This document shows, in pieces, positions 1 through 6,085 of a stretch of DNA of 10,723 nucleotides. This DNA comes from an uncultured Campylobacter sp. (lineage in GTDB: Bacteria; Campylobacterota; Campylobacteria; Campylobacterales; Campylobacteraceae), in assembly GCF_938045465.1 (NCBI RefSeq), contig NZ_CALIBF010000071.1, positions 1-10,723 on the forward strand. Reading direction: 5' to 3'. A program made the position numbers and the translations under genes. The notes under the pieces are model-generated. The model ran no database searches and was not told the origin of the DNA. It saw nothing but the letters and a program-made list of their open reading frames with translations. The stretch's first letter is position 1, and every line of letters starts with the position of its first letter.

Positions 1-1910
1 TTAAGATTTGCTATATCGCCTGCGGTTTTTTGAGTAGAGGCGTTATATACGTTTAAGGTGTTATTTGTGCCACCTGCACTGGATAGACCGTAGATAGTTT
101 TATCGACTTTACCACCATAGAAATTTACGGTATTACCGCTACCGCTAGCCGCATATGCTGCGTAGACGTTACCAGCGACTTGCGTGTTGCTTAAATTCAC
201 GGTACTGTTTGTTGCAGAACCGCTAGCTTTTGAGCCGTATACATCGCCGGTAACGCTACCGCCTATTAGGCTTACTTGATTATCATCGGTATTACCGCTT
301 TGGGCTTCGCCTCCGATTACATTCTTACTCGCTGTGACATTGGTTAGCGTGACTCTACTTCCAGTTACGTTGCCGCTAGAGCTTTTGCCACCTATTACGT
401 TTCCATTAAATTTTGTTCCGCTGGCTATTATCTTACCACCAACTGCACCTGTAGAGCCTAAGCTGCCGATTGAATCTCCACCGATCTCGCCGCCGGTCAG
501 ATCTAAATAACTATTAGTAACCGTTCCGCCGCGACTTTCTCCACCGATCAATCTTCTGCCTATTTTTGCGCTACCATTAATTTTTGCGTAGTTATTCGCG
601 ACATCTTTATTGTTGCTTCTTCCGCCGATTGCATCACCGCTTATCTCGCCGCCTGTTAGATCTAAATAGCTATTATTAACAGTGCCGTCGTAGCTAAGCC
701 CACCAAATACTCCGTCATCGCTAGCAAAATTTACACCCGAAACTTTACCACCACTCATATCTACATGAGCTCCATCTATATCGCCGTAATATGTGAAAGC
801 ACCAAAAGTTGCCTTATCTACGGTACCGCCGCTAATGGTAACATAATCGCCTTTGCTATTAGATTTAAGTTCATGGGCGTCGTTTCTATAATAACTTCCG
901 TATACGTAGTTAGTTACATGGCCACCCTCGATAGTAGAGTGATTTTTTTCGGTTTTGCTAACCATGTATGCGCCGTTGAGATTTCCGACCGTGCCTTTTA
1001 TCAGTTTACCATGATTATTTTTAGCTGTTGCTTTGCCGCCGGGACCGTGGATGCCGCCGCCCGTACCATTAGCGACTAAAACATCGGTAACTACAGCACC
1101 ATCGTTATTGATAGTGACGATATTATTTTGTAAAGTGGCGGTGCTGTCTTTTGAGGCTATTACTCCACTTACATTTGCTAAATTTACAATAGCGTTGATA
1201 TCTACTTTATTGCTGTCTGCATCGCCGTTTTCTACCGCAGCGCCAGCAATTCTACCAGCGATAGTAGGTGTTCCCTTAATATTTACTTCATTATTATTGG
1301 CTTTATTTGTGCCTGTTGCTCTACCACCCATTACCGATGTGCTATTGAAATTTATGAAATTATTATATTTAACTTGCGTAGAACCGCTAATATTTACAAT
1401 ATTGTGGATAGCATCTCCACTGCTATCTGCTTGACCGTACCACGTACCGTTACCACCAAGCACGACATTATTCACATCTGCGTCAATCAAGTTGACAGTA
1501 TTATTTTTCGCACCTTTTCCTTCGCCGCCCACAAGTATCGCCACCGTAGCGCCGCTGTAAACATTAAGCGTATTATTTTCGGCTGCGCTAGTTTGCTTAT
1601 AATAAAAAGGTGGGGTTGTAGGAGTACCGTCTCCGTTACCTCCACCATAAATCGTATAATCCCACATAGCTTGACCGCCGCTATCAACGCCAGTTATCGT
1701 TACGATATTATTGTCGTTTTTACCGTGAGCATTTGTGGAGCTTTCAAAGCCACCTGAGAAATTTTTACCTGATGAATGGTAAAAGTTACCTGGATGGCCG
1801 TCTGTAGTAACGGTTACCTGCCCATCTTTGGCTAAGACCTGTATAGGCAGCAATGCTAGCGTAGCAGCGATGCTCAGACCTGAGATAATTGGGATTTTGA
1901 TCTCTTTCAT
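1..1910 (-). CDS. Large repetitive autotransporter-type adhesin, N-terminal part (C-terminus outside window)
   Basis: I read one uninterrupted minus-strand frame from an ATG at 1910 to the window edge, about 636 codons. The protein opens with a signal peptide: charged MKEIK, a hydrophobic core at residues 6-26 and a likely cleavage after VLA (residue 27). The mature part is rich in Gly, Asn, Ser and Thr, with short recurring segments of the form Asn-Ser/Thr-(x)-Val/Leu-(x)-Ile/Leu-(x)-Gly-Gly-(x)-Val/Ile-(x)-Gly-(x)-Val/Ile-Gly-Gly, as in SYLDLTGGEISGDAIGG. Such short hydrophobic/Gly/Asn repeats are typical of beta-helical passenger domains of type V secreted adhesins. I noticed no cysteine in my reading, which also fits an exported passenger. 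The C-terminal beta-barrel that would prove the autotransporter type lies outside the window. RBS AAGGA at 1919-1923 supports the start. It could instead be a two-partner or other repetitive surface protein. I am sure it is a real exported repetitive protein, less sure of the secretion class. Confidence 0.85.
   Translation of the reverse strand, partial: MKEIKIPIISGLSIAATLALLPIQVLAKDGQVTVTTDGHPGNFYHSSGKNFSGGFESSTNAHGKNDNNIVTITGVDSGGQAMWDYTIYGGGNGDGTPTTPPFYYKQTSAAENNTLNVYSGATVAILVGGEGKGAKNNTVNLIDADVNNVVLGGNGTWYGQADSSGDAIHNIVNISGSTQVKYNNFINFNSTSVMGGRATGTNKANNNEVNIKGTPTIAGRIAGAAVENGDADSNKVDINAIVNLANVSGVIASKDSTATLQNNIVTINNDGAVVTDVLVANGTGGGIHGPGGKATAKNNHGKLIKGTVGNLNGAYMVSKTEKNHSTIEGGHVTNYVYGSYYRNDAHELKSNSKGDYVTISGGTVDKATFGAFTYYGDIDGAHVDMSGGKVSGVNFASDDGVFGGLSYDGTVNNSYLDLTGGEISGDAIGGRSNNKDVANNYAKINGSAKIGRRLIGGESRGGTVTNSYLDLTGGEIGGDSIGSLGSTGAVGGKIIASGTKFNGNVIGGKSSSGNVTGSRVTLTNVTASKNVIGGEAQSGNTDDNQVSLIGGSVTGDVYGSKASGSATNSTVNLSNTQVAGNVYAAYAASGSGNTVNFYGGKVDKTIYGLSSAGGTNNTLNVYNASTQKTAGDIANL
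484..687 (-). repeat. Direct repeat pair inside the adhesin (484-528 and 643-687)
   Basis: Two stretches of 45 nt, offset by exactly 159 nt (53 codons), differ at only about six positions. Both encode SYLDLTGGEI followed by GD(A/S)IG. They are the clearest DNA-level repeat in the gene; the other repeat units are conserved at protein level only. The offset keeps frame, so recombination between them would remove 53 codons without breaking the gene. Confidence 0.7.
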
Positions 1911-1944
1911 AGTTGTAATCCTTCGTAAAAAATAAAAACTATCC

Positions 1945-1950
1945 ATTATA
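1945..1950 (-). promoter_or_regulatory. -10 box of the adhesin gene
   Basis: On the minus strand the sequence reads TATAGTATAAT, ending in a perfect TATAAT, about 35 nt upstream of the ATG. It is preceded by a T-rich stretch, as in Campylobacter vegetative promoters, which usually lack a clear -35. Transcription would start near 1938, giving a leader of about 28 nt with AAGGA eight bases before the ATG. Confidence 0.55.
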
Positions 1951-2491
1951 CTATAAAAATACCTATTTACAATAAATTTAATACAATTTCTAACGAAAGG
2001 TAGCTTAACGCGAAAAAATGGGTATCGCGATGTAACGTTTTCGATAATAAAGTAAAATTTCAGCTTATTTTTGTTATCGAAGCTTAAATGAAAAATTACG
2101 ATTACAAAATGATGGAATTTTAAAATTCCGACCTTAAAATTTAGCCGGCGGGATTCCCAAGAAGCGTCGCTGCGAGAAAAGCATTAGAATCAAGAGGCAG
2201 TAGTTTCTGATATCAAGAAATGGGGTAGGGCACAAATTTTCTAAAATTTGGATTTTGTGGAATTTAAAGCGAAGCAATATATATACGAGAGGAATTAAAA
2301 TTTGAAGTAATTCTAGGTTAGAAGCACATACTTCTGCTGTATGTTGTTAGCAAAGAGATTAAAATTTTAAAGCAGTCCCAGACGAAGCGATAAAAACGAT
2401 AAAGTAGCGGCGTGGAAGGTTAAATTTTAAAAATTATAAGTGAAAACAAAAGCAAGGGGGGCAAAATTCTAAGAATTTCAAGCTAAATCTA

Positions 2492-2552
2492 GGCTTTCGG
2501 CGGAGGTGCTTTAAATAGCAGAGGGCTTTCAGAGGCGCTTGAAATAACAGAG
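2492..2552. repeat. Two degenerate ~30-bp tandem units
   Basis: Unit 1 (2492-2523) and unit 2 (2524-2552) both begin GGCTTTC and end with a CAGAG. With a 3-nt gap, about 25 of 29 positions agree. A third, weaker copy begins at 2553 and runs into the hairpin at 2554-2584. They are not in an open frame, so this is a non-coding tandem duplication. Confidence 0.45.
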
Positions 2553-2553
2553 A

Positions 2554-2584
2554 GCTTCCGGTAGCTTTAATGCCTGCCGGAAGC
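2554..2584. terminator. Strong hairpin, possible transcription terminator
   Basis: GCTTCCGGTAG pairs with CTGCCGGAAGC (11 bp, one G-T wobble) around a 9-nt loop. On the plus strand it is followed by CCATTTTTA, a poor but possible U-tract. On the minus strand, the direction in which htrA would need it, the following bases have no T run. It may be a factor-independent terminator, a processing site or simply a structured repeat end. Confidence 0.4.
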
Positions 2585-2750
2585 CCATTTTTATAGTTTA
2601 TGTATCTTTTGTGCTCGAAAGCTCGAAATTCCGCTTGTCAGAAAGTTCAAAATCCCAAGAACTTCTGCTGGCTTACTCGCAATGTTCCGCTAATGCTTTG
2701 TCCTGGGCTCGCCGCGGTTAAATTTTAACGCTTTCGCGTTACTCGCCGTT

Positions 2751-2770
2751 AAGCTTGGTGGACCAAGCTT
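2751..2770 (-). terminator. Inverted repeat overlapping the htrA stop codon
   Basis: AAGCTTGGT and ACCAAGCTT are perfect 9-bp arms with two bases between them, ending on the first base of the htrA stop codon (2770-2772). No T-tract follows on the minus strand, so this is a weak terminator candidate; it could protect the 3' end of the htrA mRNA. Confidence 0.35.
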
Positions 2771-4191
2771 TAGCGGATTACAAGACCTTGCGGAATTCCG
2801 CGTCTGATGACCCAAACTAGGGTTTTCTTGCCCTTGTAATCTTTGATATATCGATCGAAATCATCTGAGCTTTTGACATCGTTTTGACCGACTTGGATGA
2901 TCACGTCGCCTACCTCAAAGCCGTAATCATCGGCTTTTGAGCCATCTTTTACGCTTAAGACGAGGGCGCCCGAGACATCGTCGTCGAGGTTATATTTGCG
3001 GCGCAAGCTGTCATTTAACGTCCTTAGCTTTAGCCCCTCTATTGCGCTTTTTGAGTCCTCGCCGGCTGAGCCTAAGGTGGTGGAGTCGGATTTCATCGCG
3101 TCTAGCTTGATAGTCGTGCTCTTGCTTTTGCCGTCGCGCTCAAATTCTACATCCACTGAGCTTCCTGGAGCCATTGAGCCGATTAAATTTTTTAGCTCGT
3201 TGGCGTTTTTGATAGATTTGCCGTTTATTTTGGTAATCAAATCGCCGCGCTTGATGCCTGCTTTATCGGCAGGCATGTCTTTTTCGACGCTTGAGATTAG
3301 CGCGCCCTCTTTGCTTTCATAGAGCTCTTTTTGATCTTTAGACATATCTGAGATCGTAACGCCTATAAAGCCACGCTCGATCTTGCCGTTTGTGATGAGC
3401 TTTTCTGCGATCTCTTTTACCATATTTGAAGGGATCGCAAAGCCTACGCCGTTATTTCCGCCGCCGCGACTTAAAATAGCGGAATTTATTCCCAAAAGCG
3501 CGCCGCGACTATCCACTAGCGCGCCGCCTGAGTTGCCCGGGTTGATCGAAGCGTCGGTTTGGATGAAATTTTCATATTGATTTAGCCCGATATTGTTTTT
3601 ATTTAGCGCCGAGATTATGCCTTGAGTGATGGTGCCGCCCACGCCGAAAGGATTTCCGATAGCAAAGACGATATCGCCCTCCATAGCCTTGGACGAGTCG
3701 GCAAATTTAACCGCAGAGAGATTTTTTTCGTCGATTTTAATAATTGCAAGGTCGGTTTTAGGATCGGTGCCGATTACCTTGGCTTTATACTCTTTATCGC
3801 CTTCTAGTAGTGTAACTACGATCTCATCGGCATTTTCTATTACGTGATTATTTGTGACAATATAGCCGTCTTCGGAGATGATGACACCAGAGCCTAGCGA
3901 GCTTCCCTCGCGCTCCTGCTGCTGCGGAATGTCAAAGTCGAAAAATTGCTTAAAAAACGGATCGTCAAACATCTGCGACATCGGGCTATTGCCTGCTTTG
4001 ATCTTGGTTTTAGTTGCGATATTGACGACGGATTTTTTTACGTCCGCAACGGAGCTGTGATACGAAAGCACGACATCTTGATTAAAGCCCGGATTTACGC
4101 GCTCATAATTGCTTGGAGCTTCTTTAATGTCGATATTAGCGCCAAAAAGCGCACCTGCTAAAGCTATCGATATGATGATCGATTTTTTCAT
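2770..4191 (-). CDS. htrA: HtrA/DegQ-type periplasmic serine protease and chaperone
   Basis: Periplasmic protease/chaperone that degrades or refolds misfolded envelope proteins; in C. jejuni the homologue is also secreted. The 473 residues match the family length. A signal peptide (MKKS, hydrophobic core, cleavage near FGA/N at residue 18) is followed by a trypsin-like domain. The catalytic triad is complete: H116 in TNNHVIEN, D147 in DPKTDLAI and S221 in NPGNSGGAL. Two PDZ domains follow: PDZ1 from about 260 to 355 (GFIGVTI ... AGIKRGDLI) and PDZ2 from about 385 to 470 (GALVLSV ... GFEVGDVIIQV). The ATG at 4191 has AAGGAAG five bases upstream (4197-4203). It is divergent from cbpA across 168 bp. 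All key residues are present and the frame is intact. Confidence 0.96.
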   Translation of the reverse strand: MKKSIIISIALAGALFGANIDIKEAPSNYERVNPGFNQDVVLSYHSSVADVKKSVVNIATKTKIKAGNSPMSQMFDDPFFKQFFDFDIPQQQEREGSSLGSGVIISEDGYIVTNNHVIENADEIVVTLLEGDKEYKAKVIGTDPKTDLAIIKIDEKNLSAVKFADSSKAMEGDIVFAIGNPFGVGGTITQGIISALNKNNIGLNQYENFIQTDASINPGNSGGALVDSRGALLGINSAILSRGGGNNGVGFAIPSNMVKEIAEKLITNGKIERGFIGVTISDMSKDQKELYESKEGALISSVEKDMPADKAGIKRGDLITKINGKSIKNANELKNLIGSMAPGSSVDVEFERDGKSKSTTIKLDAMKSDSTTLGSAGEDSKSAIEGLKLRTLNDSLRRKYNLDDDVSGALVLSVKDGSKADDYGFEVGDVIIQVGQNDVKSSDDFDRYIKDYKGKKTLVWVIRRGIPQGLVIR

Positions 4192-4226
4192 TTTTGCTTC
4201 CTTTGTGATAATGAAATTTTGGCGGA

Positions 4227-4232
4227 ATTATA
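4227..4232 (-). promoter_or_regulatory. -10 box of htrA
   Basis: The minus strand reads AATTTATAATTCC, with a perfect TATAAT 35 bases upstream of the htrA ATG. It would give a transcript start near 4220 and a leader of about 28 nt. No clear -35 is seen, which is usual for Campylobacter vegetative promoters. Confidence 0.5.
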
Positions 4233-4293
4233 AATTTTGTCCGCTAATATATTCTTAACGCAAAATTAAAATTTATAAATAGAATTTAGCAAA

Positions 4294-4314
4294 CTTGATT
4301 GACACTCACTAAAG
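4294..4314 (+). promoter_or_regulatory. HAIR-like HspR operator upstream of cbpA-hspR
   Basis: CTTGATT, seven bases, then ACTAAAG. The known HspR-associated inverted repeat is CTTGAGT-N7-ACTCAAG, so each half-site matches six of seven bases with exactly the right spacing. The element covers the -35 hexamer (TTGACA 4299-4304) of the cbpA promoter, where a repressor would block RNA polymerase. The gene for HspR itself is the second gene of the operon, which implies autoregulation. I found no second such element in the window. Confidence 0.8.
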
Positions 4315-4328
4315 TTTTATGATATAAT
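4299..4328 (+). promoter_or_regulatory. Sigma70-type promoter of cbpA-hspR
   Basis: A perfect TTGACA (4299-4304) and a perfect TATAAT (4323-4328) are separated by 18 bp. A consensus -35 is unusual for Campylobacter and suggests a strong promoter held down by a repressor. The transcript would start near 4335, leaving a leader of about 25 nt before the cbpA ATG. Confidence 0.75.
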
Positions 4329-4359
4329 CTACATAAATTTTAAGATTTTAAGGATTAAA

Positions 4360-5274
4360 ATGGCAAGCACAAGCAGTTTATACGAAACCTTAGGCGTGGA
4401 TAAATCAGCAAGCGCCGAGGAGATTAAAAAAGCTTACCGCAGGCTAGCTCGCAAGTATCACCCGGATATCAATAAAGAGCCAGGAGCTGAGGATAAATTT
4501 AAAGAGATCAACGCCGCGTATGAAATTTTAAGCGACGAGAAAAAGCGGGCGCAGTATGACCGCCACGGCGACGAGATGTTCGGCGGGCAGAATTTCCACG
4601 ATTTCGCGCAGGGTTCGGCAAACATGGGCGATCTAAACGACATCCTAAACAGCATTTTCGGCGGCTCCTTCGGCGCAAAAAGCGCGGGCTCACGTGGCGG
4701 ATTTAGTTTCAGCTCTTTCGGTGGTGGCGAAGGTTTTAGTGGCTTTAGCGGCAGCAGTTTCGGCGGCGGCTTTGGCGGCGCGCAGAGCCTAGATACGCAC
4801 AGCTCGATTGAAATTCCTTTTGAGACCGCGATACAAGGCGGCGAGATGAGCGTGCGCGTGGGCGGTGAGACGGTTAAATTTAAAGTGCCCGCGGGTATAA
4901 ATGCGGGCGAGAAGCTGCGCATCAGGGGCAAAGGGCAAAGATCGGGCGCTCAAAGCGGCGATCTAATTTTAGAGATAAAAATCGCGCCAAGTGCCGAGTA
5001 TACGCGCGAAGGCGACGATCTTTTTAAAAAAATCGACATTCCTTTAAAAACGGCGCTGTTTGGCGGAAAAGTAGAAATTTCGACGCCAAGTAAAAGCGCA
5101 ACGATAAAGATCGCAAAAAATACCAAAAACGGGCAGAAATACCGCCTAAAAGGCTACGGCGTGCAAAACCGCAAGAGTAAAATTTTAGGCGATCTATACG
5201 CAGTGGTAAATGTCGTCCTGCCAGACGTCGATTCGCTGGATGAGGACGTCAAAGCCGCGCTGCAAAAGCTATAA
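4360..5274 (+). CDS. cbpA: CbpA-type DnaJ-family co-chaperone
   Basis: J-domain protein that delivers substrates to, and stimulates the ATPase of, DnaK (Hsp70) in the cytoplasm. The J domain spans about residues 5-72 with the invariant HPD at 34-36 (KYHPDINK). A Gly/Phe/Ser-rich linker follows at about 75-150, and a two-part C-terminal substrate-binding domain (VPAGINAGEKLRIRGKGQ; KIDIPLKTALFGGKVEI; NGQKYRLKGYG) runs to the end. There is no CxxCxGxG zinc centre, so this is the class B (CbpA) type rather than DnaJ proper. Length 304 is normal for the family. The ATG at 4360 is preceded by AAGGA with suitable spacing. It is the first gene of an operon with hspR, whose Shine-Dalgarno overlaps the cbpA stop codon. 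It should be derepressed on heat shock through the HAIR element upstream. Confidence 0.95.
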   Translation: MASTSSLYETLGVDKSASAEEIKKAYRRLARKYHPDINKEPGAEDKFKEINAAYEILSDEKKRAQYDRHGDEMFGGQNFHDFAQGSANMGDLNDILNSIFGGSFGAKSAGSRGGFSFSSFGGGEGFSGFSGSSFGGGFGGAQSLDTHSSIEIPFETAIQGGEMSVRVGGETVKFKVPAGINAGEKLRIRGKGQRSGAQSGDLILEIKIAPSAEYTREGDDLFKKIDIPLKTALFGGKVEISTPSKSATIKIAKNTKNGQKYRLKGYGVQNRKSKILGDLYAVVNVVLPDVDSLDEDVKAALQKL

Positions 5275-5286
5275 GGAGGCATCAAA

Positions 5287-5598
5287 ATGCATGATTACGA
5301 CGAGCCGGTTTATCTCATATCGATAGTTTCGAAGGTCCTAGATATCCATCCGCAGACGCTACGGCAATACGAGCGCGAGGGGCTCGTAAGCCCGGGGCGC
5401 ACGGAGGGCAAGATGCGCCTGTACTCGGCACACGACATGGACCGCATACGCACGATTTTAAACCTTACAAAGGAGCTTGGCGTCAATCTTGCGGGCGTGG
5501 ACGTGATCTTTCGCCTGCAAGAAAGGATCGCCGAGTATGAGCGCGAGATCGAGGAGCTGCGGGCTAAAATTTTAGAGCTTGGCGGAGAGACAGAATAA
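5287..5598 (+). CDS. hspR: HspR, MerR-family heat-shock transcriptional repressor
   Basis: Repressor of heat-shock genes that binds HAIR inverted repeats, with DnaK as co-repressor in the systems studied. The 103 residues contain a MerR-type winged helix-turn-helix: VYLISIVSKVLDIHPQTLRQ, then YEREGLVSPGRTEG and RLYS (residues 9-47). A C-terminal helix rich in Glu, Arg and Leu (about 77-100, ERIAEYEREIEELRAKILEL) looks like the dimerising coiled coil. The HPQTLRQYEREGLVxPxRTxGxxRLYS pattern is diagnostic for HspR. The start is fixed by a near-perfect AAGGAGG overlapping the cbpA stop, seven bases before the ATG; only 12 nt separate the genes, so they are co-transcribed. The matching operator lies at 4294-4314. 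Confidence 0.95.
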   Translation: MHDYDEPVYLISIVSKVLDIHPQTLRQYEREGLVSPGRTEGKMRLYSAHDMDRIRTILNLTKELGVNLAGVDVIFRLQERIAEYEREIEELRAKILELGGETE

Positions 5599-6085
5599 GG
5601 TCTGCGAGATAAAGATTAAAGCTCAGCAAAAATCGAGGTCTTAGCGCTATAGGCTGAAATTTTAATGCTATCAAAAAGCAAGATCGCCTCTTAAGCGTAG
5701 ATTAAAGCGATAAATTTTGACTTTCAGTGCAGATTTATAGGCGCGTCAAATTTAAAGTTGCGCTAAGTAAACCCGGGCGAATTTTCTTGCAATTAAATTT
5801 AAAAACCGCCTTGATATAATTTGGTTTTAAAATTTAAAATTCCAAGCCGTGTTAGGCTTTAAAATTTTGTCGCGGACCTCTAAATTTAGCGATAAAGTGC
5901 GACATAATTTCTCTATTTTTAAGCGGGATTTTAGTAAAATCACATTATAAAATTTACCCGTAAATTTATATGAAAAGATAAAATTTCATCAATTATCGCC
6001 TCCGGTAAATGGTCGCGGATAATGTAAAATTTAACAATAAATTTAGCGCTAAATTTTATGCATAATCTTACAAAAAAGGGAGTTA
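5599..6085. other. Intergenic stretch between hspR and kefB
   Basis: This 487-nt gap has no frame with coding character. It holds a small hairpin (AAGCC/GGCTT, 5844-5859) followed by an A/T stretch, a TATAAT at 5815-5820 without a -35, an AAATTTA-CCCG-TAAATTT inverted repeat at 5950-5967, and an 18-bp palindrome just before kefB. The gap implies kefB has its own promoter rather than being read only from the heat-shock operon. Confidence 0.5.
6039..6056. repeat. 18-bp perfect palindrome upstream of kefB
   Basis: AAATTTAGCGCTAAATTT is fully symmetric and ends 29 bases before the kefB ATG. It sits just upstream of a possible -10 (CATAAT 6061-6066). It could be an operator for a dimeric regulator, but AAATTTAGC words are very common in this genome, so chance symmetry is possible. 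Confidence 0.4.

Larger units (their letters stand above)
1980..2753. other. Gene-free stretch with small inverted repeats
   Basis: No reading frame here has coding character on either strand; stop codons are dense in all frames. What can be seen is a 16-bp perfect palindrome at 2114-2129 (GGAATTTTAAAATTCC), an 8-bp-arm inverted repeat at 2233-2250, a G6 run at 2456-2461, degenerate tandem units ending in a hairpin (2492-2584), and a small AACGC/GCGTT hairpin at 2727-2740. It lies between two minus-strand genes (htrA and the adhesin), so htrA transcription must end somewhere in it. I recognise no RNA gene. Confidence 0.5.

Noticed and set aside
765..1757. Three overlapping plus-strand open frames (104-133 codons) opposite the adhesin.
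   Set aside because: They are antisense shadows of the repetitive minus-strand gene, which has signal peptide, RBS and promoter; their products have repetitive, compositionally biased sequence and overlap each other in different frames.
2456..2461. G6 run as a phase-variation tract.
   Set aside because: It is short and lies outside any reading frame or promoter.
3621..3627. CTTGAGT, a perfect HAIR half-site.
   Set aside because: It lies within the htrA coding sequence and has no ACTCAAG partner seven bases on.
4458..4931. 157-codon minus-strand frame opposite cbpA, rich in Pro.
   Set aside because: It is the mirror of the Gly/Phe-rich linker codons; no RBS, and cbpA is beyond doubt.
5815..5820. 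TATAAT in the hspR-kefB gap as kefB promoter.
   Set aside because: It is more than 260 bases from the kefB ATG, lacks a -35, and A/T-rich DNA makes such hits likely; kept only as part of the intergenic description.
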